64,000 nucleotides of DNA from Pseudoclavibacter chungangensis (GCF_013410545.1 NZ_JACCFV010000001.1:1860001-1924000); one strand, 5' to 3'; positions 44,670 to 53,276 are shown, counted from the first letter of the stretch. A program made the numbers and translations. The notes: generated by a model not told the origin, from the sequence alone.

Positions 44670-45640
44670 AGGCACTGTCGGAGCTGTTCGTCGTTGCGTA
44701 TGGCAACAAGCTCGACATGAACAAGATGACCCCCGCTATGCCGGGTACTGGGGTCGCGTTCGTGGGCCGAATCGGCGGGTTGAACGGAAAGGCGGGGGTC
44801 GCTGGTTGTGTCCGGCCTGTACCTGGCCTGGAGCCGTTTCCTTCTGGCTGGCTCACAGTGGCGCTGGGTGGGTCCAGGCTCTTGTCAAGCTATGTTCAGC
44901 AGCGGCCGTTCTACACGGCGCAGAACGTCGCTGTCCTGGAGCCCCGGGACCCCGGCATGCCGCTGGTGCACAAGCTCTACTACGCGATGTGCATCCGAGC
45001 CAATGCGTTCAGGTATAGCGCCTTCGGCCGGGAGGCGAATAGGACGTTGGGAGCCGTGCTCTTGCCCAGCGAAATACCGCAGTGGGTCGATGAAGCCGAA
45101 ATCCCCGCCTTGTCCTTGTCAGGGACGGCTGACCTTGGCACTGTAATGGGCCAGTATCCCGGTTCGTCGGATGAAATGGTTCCGATCACCGATCATTTCG
45201 ATATTGAGTATGGCCATGGGCTATCGATGAGCACACTGACCACGGTGAGCGCGCCCGAAGGTGTCAACTTCGTCAGCCGGAAAACTCGAGACAACGGAGT
45301 GGCGGGTCGAGTGCTTGTGCCCGATGGAGTCACGCCGGCTCCCGCGGGGACCCTGTCAGTTGCGCTGAGCGCAACACCCCTCGCCACCTTCTTCCAAAGT
45401 GAGCCCTACGTCACTGGCTACCATGTGGCCATCTTGCGCCCGAAGACCCAGATGTCCATCGGCGAGCTGCTCTGGTGGAAGATGGCGGTCGAGGCGAATA
45501 AATACCGGTACTCCTACGGCCGACAGGCGAACAGAACCCTTTCGTCACTGCTTGTCCCCGCGGCCCCCGCGGCTTGTGTGGCCGAGGTCCTTCGGGAGTT
45601 GAGTGTCGGAGGCCGCGAGATCGAGGCGATCGGGGCCTGA
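44666..45640 (+). CDS. Specificity subunit of the BcgI-like system
   Basis: The 324-aa protein is an internal duplication. Residues about 6-140 (FVVAYGNKLDMNKM, VAFVGRIGGLNGKAGVAG, FYTAQNVAVLEP, FRYSAFGREANRTLGAVLLP) are repeated at about 180-310 (FDIEYGHGLSMSTL, VNFVSRKTRDNGVAGRVL, YVTGYHVAILRP, YRYSYGRQANRTLSSLLVP). Two target-recognition domains of this kind read a split DNA sequence. Length is close to BcgI's B subunit. The ATGA overlap with the catalytic subunit couples their expression. Confidence 0.87.
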   Translation: MKALSELFVVAYGNKLDMNKMTPAMPGTGVAFVGRIGGLNGKAGVAGCVRPVPGLEPFPSGWLTVALGGSRLLSSYVQQRPFYTAQNVAVLEPRDPGMPLVHKLYYAMCIRANAFRYSAFGREANRTLGAVLLPSEIPQWVDEAEIPALSLSGTADLGTVMGQYPGSSDEMVPITDHFDIEYGHGLSMSTLTTVSAPEGVNFVSRKTRDNGVAGRVLVPDGVTPAPAGTLSVALSATPLATFFQSEPYVTGYHVAILRPKTQMSIGELLWWKMAVEANKYRYSYGRQANRTLSSLLVPAAPAACVAEVLRELSVGGREIEAIGA

Positions 45641-45642
45641 CC

Positions 45643-46206
45643 GTGAAGATCGGTTACGCGAGGGTCTCGACCAAGGGCCAGAGCGAGTCGCTGGAAGTCC
45701 AGCGAGCGGCCCTGGAGGCTGCTGGGTGCGCTCGCGTGTTCAGCGACACCATGAGCGGCGCCAAGGCCGCCAGGCCCGGTCTGAAGGACGCATTGGACTA
45801 CATGCGGGACGACGATGTGCTGGTGGTCACCCGCCTTGATCGGCTCGGCCGCACGGCCCTGGACACGCTGCGCACGATCGAGAGCTTGGCCAAGCAGGAC
45901 GTCGCGGTCGTCGTGATGAAGCCCGAGCTGGACACCCGCACCAAGGAGGGCCGGCTCATGGTCACGATCATGTCCGGCCTCGCCGAGTTCGAGCGTGACC
46001 TGTTGATCGAGCGCACCAAGGAGGGCGTGGCGCACGCCCGGGCCGAGGGCAGGGTGCCCGGTCCCAAGCCGAAGTTGTCCGCTGAGCAGGTCCGGCTGGC
46101 CGGCAAGGCCGTCGCCGGTGGAGAGTCGGTCTCATCTGTGGCCCGATCGCTGGGGGTGTCGCGTCAGACCCTCTACCGCGCGCTGGATAGGCCCGAGGGT
46201 GACTGA
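45643..46206 (+). CDS. Serine resolvase/invertase
   Basis: The 187-aa resolvase has KIGYARVSTKGQSESLEVQ (catalytic Ser in RVST), VVTRLDRLGRTALD, GLAEFERDLLIERTKEGV and a C-terminal Hin-type HTH (SVSSVARSLGVSRQTLYRAL). GTG 45643 is 2 nt after the specificity gene stop, so it is co-transcribed. It may resolve dimers of the circular island or invert a segment; no inverted recombination sites were seen near it. Confidence 0.93.
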   Translation: MKIGYARVSTKGQSESLEVQRAALEAAGCARVFSDTMSGAKAARPGLKDALDYMRDDDVLVVTRLDRLGRTALDTLRTIESLAKQDVAVVVMKPELDTRTKEGRLMVTIMSGLAEFERDLLIERTKEGVAHARAEGRVPGPKPKLSAEQVRLAGKAVAGGESVSSVARSLGVSRQTLYRALDRPEGD

Positions 46207-46993
46207 GGACGAACAGGATGCTCTGGCCTCGATCCGCCTGGCCTACGAGGATCTCGATCGGTGGCGGGCACGGTCCCGCGGGGTGGAGCGCCCTGAGCCC
46301 GGAAGCGAGCTGGCCGGCGACGAGGCGGTGTGGCCCTATCTCGATCCTGCCGAGGTCGCCCGCCAATCCCTGGTGTCGGCGACCCAGCACCTGAACCTGG
46401 CCCGGGCCGCGATTGAGGTTGGGGAGGTGTTCCCGACAGCGCACTTCTCGGTGCTCCGAGGCGCCCTGGTGGGCAGCAGCATGGCTGTTTGGGTGCTCGG
46501 GCCCGACTCCGCGGTGGACCGGCAGCAGCGGGCGCTGAGGGTGGTCGAGGAGTTCTACAAGCGGGCGCTGCAGTACCACGACGACATTCGGCCTCACGTT
46601 GACGTGTCGCACCCGGATGCCGCCCAGTGGCTGGACTCCGGGGAGCACATGCGTCGTCGACGGGCTGAGGCCCGTGCGCGTTGGAGTGCTGCTGACGGAC
46701 TGAAGGAGGGCCAGGCGCTGGAGATGACCAGCATCGTGCGGGTTGTCTCGGAGTTCGTGTTCGCCCCGCAGGAGGCCCTCAACGTCCGTCTGCTGTGGCG
46801 GCAGCTCAGCGGGGATGCCCATGCGCTCACGTGGCAGCTGGTGGGCCGGAGCAGCCATGCGCAGCACGTCGGCGGTGGCATGGCCGAGTTCGCTGCGGGA
46901 GGTGACCTCGTCGAGTTGGCAGACGTCTTCGGCAAGGTCTTCAGCCTCACTAAGCGTGGCTGGTCCCTGTTTGACCGCCGCTGCGAGGGGTAA
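46199..46993 (+). CDS. Hypothetical protein at the island's right end
   Basis: The 264-aa protein starts at GTG 46199, overlapping the resolvase stop by 8 nt. It is helical (SIRLAYEDLDRWRARSRG, SLVSATQHLNLARAAIEVGE), with a hydrophobic middle (FSVLRGALVGSSMAVWVLG) and a C-terminal HALTWQLVGRS. Similar helical proteins occur next to resolvases in actinobacterial mobile elements, but I cannot name the family. It ends 72 nt from a hairpin and 108 nt from the tRNA. Confidence 0.7.
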   Translation: MTEDEQDALASIRLAYEDLDRWRARSRGVERPEPGSELAGDEAVWPYLDPAEVARQSLVSATQHLNLARAAIEVGEVFPTAHFSVLRGALVGSSMAVWVLGPDSAVDRQQRALRVVEEFYKRALQYHDDIRPHVDVSHPDAAQWLDSGEHMRRRRAEARARWSAADGLKEGQALEMTSIVRVVSEFVFAPQEALNVRLLWRQLSGDAHALTWQLVGRSSHAQHVGGGMAEFAAGGDLVELADVFGKVFSLTKRGWSLFDRRCEG

Positions 46994-47021
46994 CGGCCGG
47001 TCCTGGGGGGTCACTGCGTGT

Positions 47022-47046
47022 TTGCGGTGACTTTAGCGGTCACTTT
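47022..47046. repeat. Integrase arm-type site candidate, right
   Basis: TTGCGGTGACTT then a GCGGTCACTT unit with 12-nt period, matching the left site at 35352-35377. A further GGGGTCACTGCG lies just before it (47007-47018). Confidence 0.5.
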
Positions 47047-47064
47047 GAGTTTGGAAACGACGAT

Positions 47065-47095
47065 GGCCTGGTCAGAACATCGTTCTGACCAGGCC
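47065..47095. terminator. Perfect hairpin beside tRNA-Pro
   Basis: GGCCTGGTCAGAAC (47065-47078) pairs perfectly with GTTCTGACCAGGCC (47082-47095) around ATC, 14 bp. TTT follows on the plus strand, and the tRNA 3' end lies 6 nt away, so it probably stops both the island's last gene and the tRNA transcript. Confidence 0.75.
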
Positions 47096-47100
47096 TTTCG

Positions 47101-47174
<74 letters not shown>

Positions 47175-47338
47175 ATGTCGTCCTCGTGGGCGGGCCCGCG
47201 TTGACAACCTGACCATCGTAGCGCAAACCGGCGGCCCCTCGTGCCACACCCGAGTCGCGTGTCACTCGCGACACCGAGACTCGTGAGCCGACGGCCGACG
47301 ACAGCGCCGCGGCAGGGAACGCGTCGCACCGGTCGGCC

Positions 47339-48025
47339 TCAGTCCAGCACGCCCTCGCGCAGCGCGCGCAGCACCGCGTTCGTGCGGTCCGTCGTGCCGA
47401 GTTTCAGGAGCACCGCCGACACGTGGTTCTTGACGGTCCCCTCCGCGAGCACGAGCGCCTCCGCGATGTCCCGGTTCGTCAGGCCGGCCGCAACAAGGCG
47501 CAGGATCTCGAGCTCGCGTCTCGTGAGCGGCGCGACCGTGATCCCGTCCGCCGACGCGCCGTCCCCGCCCGCGGCCGCGCTCGCGCGCACGCTCGCGAGC
47601 AGGCGATCCGTGACCGCCGGGTGCAGGTAGCCCTCCCCCGCCGCGAGCGCCTCGATCGCCTCCAGCAGCGTCTCGAGCGACACGTCCTTCAACAGATAGC
47701 CGCGCGCCCCGGCCCGGACCGCCGCGAGCAGTCGTTCGTCGTCGTCGAACGTCGTCAGCACGAGCACCGCCGGCCCGGGCACGCCGCGTCGCGCGAGTCG
47801 CTCGAGCAGCCACTGCCCGTCCGTCCCCGGCATCCGCAGGTCGAGCAACACGACATCGGGCGCGAGCTCGTCGACACGTGCGAGGCCGTCCGCACCGTCG
47901 ACCGCCTCACCCACCACCGCCACGCCCGGCATGAGCCCCACGAGCCCGACGAGCCCGCGGCGCACGAGCGTCTGATCGTCCACGACGAGGACGCGCACGT
48001 CGCCCGCCCGCTCCGCCCCGGTCAC
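47339..48025 (-). CDS. NarL/LuxR-type response regulator
   Basis: The 228-aa regulator has a receiver (VLVVDDQTLVRRGLVGLV, phospho-Asp in VVLLDLRMPGTDG, VLVLTTFDDDERLL, GYLLKDVSLETLL) and a LuxR HTH (PLTRRELEILRLVAAGLTN, LAEGTVKNHVSAVLLKLG). It follows the histidine kinase gene by 52 nt, with GTG 48025 as start. An ABC exporter operon is divergent, its likely target. Confidence 0.94.
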   Translation of the reverse strand: MTGAERAGDVRVLVVDDQTLVRRGLVGLVGLMPGVAVVGEAVDGADGLARVDELAPDVVLLDLRMPGTDGQWLLERLARRGVPGPAVLVLTTFDDDERLLAAVRAGARGYLLKDVSLETLLEAIEALAAGEGYLHPAVTDRLLASVRASAAAGGDGASADGITVAPLTRRELEILRLVAAGLTNRDIAEALVLAEGTVKNHVSAVLLKLGTTDRTNAVLRALREGVLD

Positions 48026-48077
48026 GACACCACCGGCCCGGTCACGACACCGTCCCAGTCCTCACGACTCGGCCCGG

Positions 48078-49202
48078 TCACGACGCCACCGGGATCGTCG
48101 CGACAACACGGAACCCGTCGCGCCCGTCCACGCGGAGGGCGCCGCCGAGCGCCTCCACGCGCTCCCGCATGCCGGTCAGTCCGTTACCCGGCCGCACCTC
48201 GCGCGTCCCCTCGCCGTCGTCTGCGGCCTCGAGCTCGACGCCGCCGTCGGCCCCGCGCCGCACCGTCACGCGCAGCGCCGTCGCCGACGCGTGCCGCAGC
48301 GTGTTCGTCACGACCTCCTGCACGGCCCGCACGAGCAGCTCGATCACCGCGGGATCGTGCACCGGGCCCGTCTCGACGCGCAGGTCCACGCGGATCGCGC
48401 CGACCCCCGCGACGATCGACGCGAGCGCGGCCTCCAGATCGTCGTCCGAGGCGCGCAACTCCCCCACCGTCGAGCGCACGTCCGACAGCAGCTCCCGCGC
48501 GGCGTCCCGCGCCCGTTCCGTGTGCGCACGCGACGCGTCGGGGGCCGTGTGCAACGCGGCCTCGAGCTCGAGACTCAGCGCCGTCAACCGGTGTCCCAGC
48601 ACATCGTGCAGATCCCGCGAGATGCGCAGCCGCTCGCTCGAACGCGACGACTGCTCCAGCAGCCGCCTCGTCGCACGCAACGCCACGTTCTGCGCCTCGA
48701 TCTCGGCCCGCAGGGAGCGCTCGCGCAGGAAGACGCGCACGAAGAGCACGGCATTCGCCTGCAGGACGGCATAGATGACGGCCGTGAGCACCCCGTCCGT
48801 GACCGAGCCACGCGACCAGGCGACCCCGAGGATCACGGCCGAATTGACCGCGACGACCACGGCACTGCCCCACACCGGCACGATGTAGCCACTCACGAGC
48901 GCCGAGAACACGAGCGTGATCATGATCCACCCCGCACCCGGTGCCGTCACGACGACCGCGAGCGCCGCGACGCACATGACACCGAACGCGACACCCACGA
49001 TCGGCCACGGCACCCGGTCCGCGAACACCGTCGTGATCGTGAGCGACACGAGGTACACGACGAACAGCGCCGACCACACCGGGAGCGACACGTGCAACAG
49101 CGACGGATCCGCGAGCGCCGGACCGATCACGATCGCGCCGATGACGACCGAGAGCACGACCGGCACCCCGTCGGTCACCCGGTCCATCCATCGCGCGGTC
49201 AT
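48078..49202 (-). CDS. Sensor histidine kinase (HPK7 type)
   Basis: The 374-aa kinase has about six membrane helices (residues 12-155), a coiled linker (RSLRAEIEAQNVALRATRRL), the phospho-acceptor box RISRDLHDVLGHRLTALSLE and an HATPase domain (EVVTNTLRHASATALRV N-box; GNGLTGMRERVEALGG G-box). It pairs with the regulator downstream. The gap between the two genes contains GGTCACGAC three times, a sequence also found inverted in the dyad at 49239-49275. Confidence 0.93.
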   Translation of the reverse strand: MTARWMDRVTDGVPVVLSVVIGAIVIGPALADPSLLHVSLPVWSALFVVYLVSLTITTVFADRVPWPIVGVAFGVMCVAALAVVVTAPGAGWIMITLVFSALVSGYIVPVWGSAVVVAVNSAVILGVAWSRGSVTDGVLTAVIYAVLQANAVLFVRVFLRERSLRAEIEAQNVALRATRRLLEQSSRSSERLRISRDLHDVLGHRLTALSLELEAALHTAPDASRAHTERARDAARELLSDVRSTVGELRASDDDLEAALASIVAGVGAIRVDLRVETGPVHDPAVIELLVRAVQEVVTNTLRHASATALRVTVRRGADGGVELEAADDGEGTREVRPGNGLTGMRERVEALGGALRVDGRDGFRVVATIPVAS

Positions 49203-49238
49203 TCCCCCAGGCTATGCGGGCGACCCCGGCGCGACGGG

Positions 49239-49275
49239 TGCCGGAAGTCACGGTTCGGGGTCGTGACCGACGGCA
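49239..49275. promoter_or_regulatory. Nested dyad between kinase and ABC operon (response-regulator operator candidate)
   Basis: TGCCG (49239-49243) and CGGCA (49271-49275) are outer arms, GTCACG (49247-49252) and CGTGAC (49262-49267) inner arms. Spacing is symmetric: 3 nt between arms on each side and 9 nt in the centre. The site lies between the divergent kinase (start 49202) and ABC ATPase (start 49313). Confidence 0.55.
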
Positions 49276-49312
49276 CGCGAAACCGGACCGCGGCATCCGT
49301 AGCGTCGCCGAC

Positions 49313-50224
49313 ATGGACGATTCGACGACACACACCGCCGGTCACGCGGCCGCCGGAACCGGCGACCATCCGCCCCGCAACCCCCGCCCGGGCCCGGCGA
49401 CGACGAACCGGACGACAGCGAACCGGACGACGACGAAGCTGCCGACACCGAGCGGGCCCACACCCGTCGACGCCGCGATCGAGGTGTCCGGCGTCACGAA
49501 ACGCTTTCGCGACACGACCGCGCTCGCCGGAGTCGACCTGCGCGTCGAGCACGGTGAGGTCGTCGGCTTGCTCGGCCCGAACGGCGCCGGGAAGTCGACG
49601 CTCGTCGCCGCGCTCGTCGGGCTGCGGCGGCCCGACGCCGGCACGATCCGCGTCCTCGGTCTCGATCCGGCGCGTGACCGCCAGGCCCTGCGCGGACGCG
49701 TCGGCGTGCAGCTCCAGGGAGCCGTCTTCCACGACGCCCTCACGGTGCGCGAGCTGCTCGTCCTCCACATCGCGTTCCACGACGCGCCATACCCGCTCGA
49801 CGAACTGCTCGACCTCGTCGACCTCACAGCGAAGGCGGGCACCCGGGTCGAGCGACTCTCCGGCGGACAGCACCAGCGCCTCGCACTCGCGATCGCGCTC
49901 GCCGGCCGCCCCGGCGTGCTCGTGCTCGACGAACTCTCGACGGGCCTCGACCCCGGGGCACGCGCCCGGATCCGCACGCGGATCGAACGCATCCGTGACG
50001 ACGGCACGACGATCCTCCTCGTGAGCCACGACGTGGAGGAGGTCGAACGGCTCTGCGACCGCATCGTCCTGCTCGACGACGGCCGCGTGATCGCCGACGC
50101 GAGCCCGACCGCACTCGTCGACGCGTGCCGCGCGGAACACCCCGGCGTGACGACGCTCGACGGAGCGTTCCTCGCCCTCACGGGCACCGCACCAGCACCC
50201 GACACCGACCCGGAGGACGAGTGA
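49313..50224 (+). CDS. ABC transporter ATP-binding protein
   Basis: The 303-aa protein has a Thr/Pro-rich, probably disordered N-terminus (1-50), Walker A GPNGAGKSTLVAALVGL, signature RLSGGQHQRLALAIAL, Walker B VLVLDELSTGLDPGA and H-loop LLVSHDVEEVERL. The catalytic Glu is in DELSTGL, where many have DEP. It works with the ABC-2 permease that follows with a 1-nt overlap (TGATG). The divergent two-component pair probably controls it. Substrate unknown; drug or lipid export is typical. Confidence 0.92.
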   Translation: MDDSTTHTAGHAAAGTGDHPPRNPRPGPATTNRTTANRTTTKLPTPSGPTPVDAAIEVSGVTKRFRDTTALAGVDLRVEHGEVVGLLGPNGAGKSTLVAALVGLRRPDAGTIRVLGLDPARDRQALRGRVGVQLQGAVFHDALTVRELLVLHIAFHDAPYPLDELLDLVDLTAKAGTRVERLSGGQHQRLALAIALAGRPGVLVLDELSTGLDPGARARIRTRIERIRDDGTTILLVSHDVEEVERLCDRIVLLDDGRVIADASPTALVDACRAEHPGVTTLDGAFLALTGTAPAPDTDPEDE

Positions 50225-51366
50225 TGACCCCCATGACGAACCACGACGGGCACGACGGACACGACGCCGGTCGGACGCCGCCCGCGACGCCCCACGGCGT
50301 CGGTCGGAAACCGGCCGGGGCGGCGCCCACGAGTCGGCGGGCGGGCGTTCGCCCCGATGCTGCCGCCACCCCGGCCGGCTCGATCGAGGCGGCACCACAT
50401 CCGGTCACCGAATGCACCGAATGGTCCGCGCCGAACACGCACACGGGCACAGGCACGAGCACGAGCACGGACACTGACGCGAGCGCGAATCCGAGCGGGC
50501 GAGCGACCCGGCCTCGTCCGCCCGGCGGGCGGGCGGCTCATGAGGGCCTCGGGATCATGGCGCGCGCCGCCTGCGCGCCAGGCGACATCCGACGACCGGA
50601 CACCCGCCCGTCGCTGTCGCGCCGCCTGGGACGCGGCGGCGCGCTGCTCCGCGCCGAAGCGCTCTCGACCGTGCGCGACACGTCCGGCATCCTCGTCCCG
50701 CTCCTCCTCCCCCTCGTCATCCTCGTCGCGAACGCCGTGCAGCCGTACGCCGACCAGCCCATCGGCGTGGGCGACATGACCGCGCTCGAGGCCGCGCTCG
50801 TGCCGCTCGTCGCCACGATGGCCGCCTCCATGGTGGCCGTCGTGAACATGCCGAGCTTCATCGCGACCTACCGGCGGACGGGCATCCTCCGCACCCTCGC
50901 GGTCACCCCCGTGAGCCCCGCGGCCGTGCTCGCCGCCAACGTCGTCGTGAGCCTCGCGCAACTCCTCCTCGGCGTCGCCGTGACCGTTGCCGTGGCCGCC
51001 GCGGTCTTCGGCCTGCAACCGCCCGCCGACGGGTGGTCGCTCGCGCTCTCGCTCGCCGCGGGCCTCGTCGGCATGTACGGCGTCGGAGCGATCGTCGCGG
51101 CGATCGCCCCCACGCCGAACGCCTCCGTCGCGATCGGCCTCGTCGCGTTCCTCGGCTTCGGGGTACTGGGCGGCATGTTCGGCCCCACGACGGCCTACCC
51201 CGAATGGCTGCGCACCCTCGGGGAGGTCCTGCCGTTCGGCGCCATGGTCGACGTCGTCGGCGACGCCTGGATCGGGCAGCCCCTGGGCGCGGCACCCCTC
51301 ATCGGCCTCGCCGTCACGGGAGTCGTGGGGACGATCGTCGGGTTCTCGGTGACCGCCCGCCGCTGA
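50224..51366 (+). CDS. ABC-2 type permease with long disordered N-terminus
   Basis: The 380-aa protein has a long disordered region (residues 1-125, Thr/Pro/Ala/Gly-rich, with THTGTGTSTSTDTD) before an ABC-2 permease of six helices (TSGILVPLLLPLVILVANAV; FIATYRRTGILRTLAVTPVS coupling loop; GVLGGMFGPTTAYPEWLRTLG). The family is usually about 250 aa, matching a start at ATG 50557, so the first 111 residues are questionable. The upstream ATG overlaps the ATPase stop and the region is coding-like in composition. It forms an exporter with the ATPase. Confidence 0.87.
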   Translation: MTPMTNHDGHDGHDAGRTPPATPHGVGRKPAGAAPTSRRAGVRPDAAATPAGSIEAAPHPVTECTEWSAPNTHTGTGTSTSTDTDASANPSGRATRPRPPGGRAAHEGLGIMARAACAPGDIRRPDTRPSLSRRLGRGGALLRAEALSTVRDTSGILVPLLLPLVILVANAVQPYADQPIGVGDMTALEAALVPLVATMAASMVAVVNMPSFIATYRRTGILRTLAVTPVSPAAVLAANVVVSLAQLLLGVAVTVAVAAAVFGLQPPADGWSLALSLAAGLVGMYGVGAIVAAIAPTPNASVAIGLVAFLGFGVLGGMFGPTTAYPEWLRTLGEVLPFGAMVDVVGDAWIGQPLGAAPLIGLAVTGVVGTIVGFSVTARR

Positions 51367-51466
51367 GACACGCGCACGGACGCAACGACGGCCGGCGGTC
51401 GTGCCCGTCGTCGGCGGTGTCGTCCGGGTCGACGCCACGCAGCCTCGGTCGACGCCAGGAGCGACA

Positions 51467-51560
51467 ACGCACCCTCTCGGTCACGCGTCATGAGCGACGC
51501 CGCACCGTGTCGGTCACGCGTCAGCAGCGGCGCCGGACCGTCTCGGTCACGCCTCAGGAG
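51467..51560. repeat. Three tandem copies of a 33-bp unit
   Basis: TCGGTCACGCGTCA recurs at 51477 and 51510, and TCGGTCACGCCTCA at 51543, an exact 33-nt period, each inside a longer similar unit. The array runs into the 3' end of the MerR gene. Read as protein on the plus strand it gives an 11-residue repeat (RRRTVSVT), but there is no start or gene. Confidence 0.7.
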
Positions 51561-52243
51561 CGTTCCGGCTCGCCGCCGTCCGCGCGCGCCGCGGCATCAG
51601 CGGCAAGCACGTCGGTCCCGCCGCCCGCGTCCGGCCCGGACGGCGCGTCCTCGGGCGAGAGCAGGTGCTGGTGCATGAGTCGTCGCAGGGCGAGGATGAG
51701 CGGTTCGTACAGCGCGGTGCCGAGGACGGCGTAGGCGACGGCGTCCGGCGTCGCCATGCCCTGCATGGGCACGAGCTCCGCCTCGGCCGTGCCCCACAGC
51801 GGCGCCGCGTAGCGGTCGAGGGTCTCGGCATCGACCGGCAGTCCGGCCGCCGCGAGCGCCTCGATGGACGTCTGCAATTGCGCGGTCGCGGGCCGCTCGG
51901 GCGCGAACCGCATGCCGAGATGCTCCACGACCCGTCGTGCGTCCCCCAGGTCCGCGGGCTGCGGGACGTACGGCGGCAGGGCCCCGACGGCGCGCCCGGT
52001 CGCCGTCACGACGTCCGCGGGCGGTGCGTCGATCAGGTCGAGGATCTCGCGGATCCGCGCGAGCGGCATCTCCTGCACGCGCCGCAACGCCTGGATGAGA
52101 TTCACGCGGTCGAGGTGCTCGGGGCCATACTCCGCCTGCGTCGCCGACGTCGGCGCTCCGCGGGCGAGCAGACCCTCACGGATGTAGAGCTTGAGCACGG
52201 GAATCGAGACCCCGGTGCGGTCCGCGAGCTCGGAGATCCGCAT
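51554..52243 (-). CDS. MerR-family transcriptional regulator
   Basis: The 229-aa protein begins MRISELADRTGVSIPVLKLY with REGLL and YGPEHLDRVNLIQALRRV, the MerR winged helix and wings (1-75). The C-terminal 150 residues are a helical effector domain without the metal-binding Cys of classic MerR, ending in an Ala/Asp/Gly-rich tail. GAGGGGG is 5 nt before ATG 52243. A near-perfect palindrome lies 26 nt upstream, between it and the divergent DoxX-like gene. Confidence 0.92.
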   Translation of the reverse strand: MRISELADRTGVSIPVLKLYIREGLLARGAPTSATQAEYGPEHLDRVNLIQALRRVQEMPLARIREILDLIDAPPADVVTATGRAVGALPPYVPQPADLGDARRVVEHLGMRFAPERPATAQLQTSIEALAAAGLPVDAETLDRYAAPLWGTAEAELVPMQGMATPDAVAYAVLGTALYEPLILALRRLMHQHLLSPEDAPSGPDAGGGTDVLAADAAARADGGEPERS

Positions 52244-52268
52244 CGTCACCCCCTCGACTCGCCCCACA

Positions 52269-52290
52269 CTTGCGAACGATCGTACGCAAG
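52269..52290. promoter_or_regulatory. 22-bp palindrome, MerR operator candidate
   Basis: CTTGCG and CGCAAG are the outer arms and ACGATCGT the centre; only one pair of positions (A/A) breaks symmetry. It is placed between divergent merR and the DoxX-like gene. Confidence 0.6.
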
Positions 52291-52482
52291 CCCATACTAG
52301 ACACCTCACATATCTAATTAATGCATCGCAACGGACGTTCCCCGCACCTCGAATCCACCCAGGTCGTCGACCACGCCATGCGCCGACCCTCACCGTCGGG
52401 CGCCCGGCAGCCCGAACACCGGGGCTTCGTCGACGCGCGGACGCCACGACGCGACGACATCCCGGAACACGGAGGCCGAATC

Positions 52483-52932
52483 ATGGTGTTCATCGTCACC
52501 GCGATCGCGTTGCTCGTCGGCATCATCGCCCACCGCTTCGACATCCCCCCGTTCCTGCACCCGGTCTCGGTGCCGATCGCGGGACTCGTCGCGATGTGCG
52601 CCATGGGCATCCTCGCCCGCCTCGTCCCCACGCGCCGCCGGGCACTCGTCGACATGGTTCCCGAATGGGTACCGAAACCGACCGTCGTCGTGTGGCTGAC
52701 GGGGTTGCTCGAGCTCGCGGGCGGCATCGGGCTCCTGATCGAGGCGACGCGCCCGTGGGCCGCGATCTGTCTCGGCCTCCTGCTCGTCACCGTGTTCCCC
52801 GCGAACGTCGTGGACGCGCGCCGGGCGGGCGACAAGGACGGCACGACGGGGAATCGACTCCTCCGTCGGGGTTCCGAGCAAGTCGCGTTCGTCCTCCTGT
52901 GCGTCTCGGTGCTCGTCATCGATCACCGCTGA
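52483..52932 (+). CDS. DoxX-like small membrane protein
   Basis: The 149-aa protein has four hydrophobic helices (FIVTAIALLVGIIAH, SVPIAGLVAMCAMGILARL, VWLTGLLELAGGIGLLIEA, FVLLCVSVLVI) with the family-like PEWVPKPTVVVWLTGLLEL and FPANVVDARRAG segments. GGAGG is 7 nt before ATG 52483. DoxX-like proteins are often linked to thiol or quinone redox stress, but no role can be fixed. The divergent MerR regulator and palindrome between them suggest it is the regulated target. Confidence 0.75.
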   Translation: MVFIVTAIALLVGIIAHRFDIPPFLHPVSVPIAGLVAMCAMGILARLVPTRRRALVDMVPEWVPKPTVVVWLTGLLELAGGIGLLIEATRPWAAICLGLLLVTVFPANVVDARRAGDKDGTTGNRLLRRGSEQVAFVLLCVSVLVIDHR

Positions 52933-53276
52933 CCCGATTCCCCTGCGGTCCGCGCCACGGATGGCAACCACGGGTCGGCGCGAGCGCCAGCAGGCGGAGA
53001 TCACGATGCGGCGCCGCAATGTCTTGAGATCTTTTATATCTGTCGCATTCGGCTCCACCGGAACACGGACCACCTCGGGCCCCCAGCGCCACCGTGCCCC
53101 ACGCGAGGACAGGTGATCCCCGTACGATCCGTCCGGAGTGAATCGACGCGAGAACACCGGCTGGTCGGCCGGTCAGGTGCGTGACAAGCAGGACGACTAT
53201 GTTCGTTTGTCATGACAAAGAGTGCTATGCTGGCCTCAGTTCATCACCCGCGAACGAGAAAGTTGTACGACGCCGT
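52933..53276. promoter_or_regulatory. iol operon promoter region with perfect palindrome
   Basis: TTTGTCATGACAAA (53206-53219) is a perfect 14-bp palindrome just ahead of an extended -10 element TG-C-TATGCT (53223-53231), 46 nt from the iolC start. A repressor there would block the promoter. TGTCATGACA agrees with the IolR motif of Corynebacterium glutamicum as I remember it. A second AT-rich element, AGATCTTTTATATCT near 53030, may be another site. The rest (52933-53020) shows nothing recognisable. Confidence 0.65.

Noticed and set aside
47065..47095. Hairpin as an att-site component
   Set aside because: It lies outside the 35-nt repeat and is not present at the left end; a terminator explains it better.
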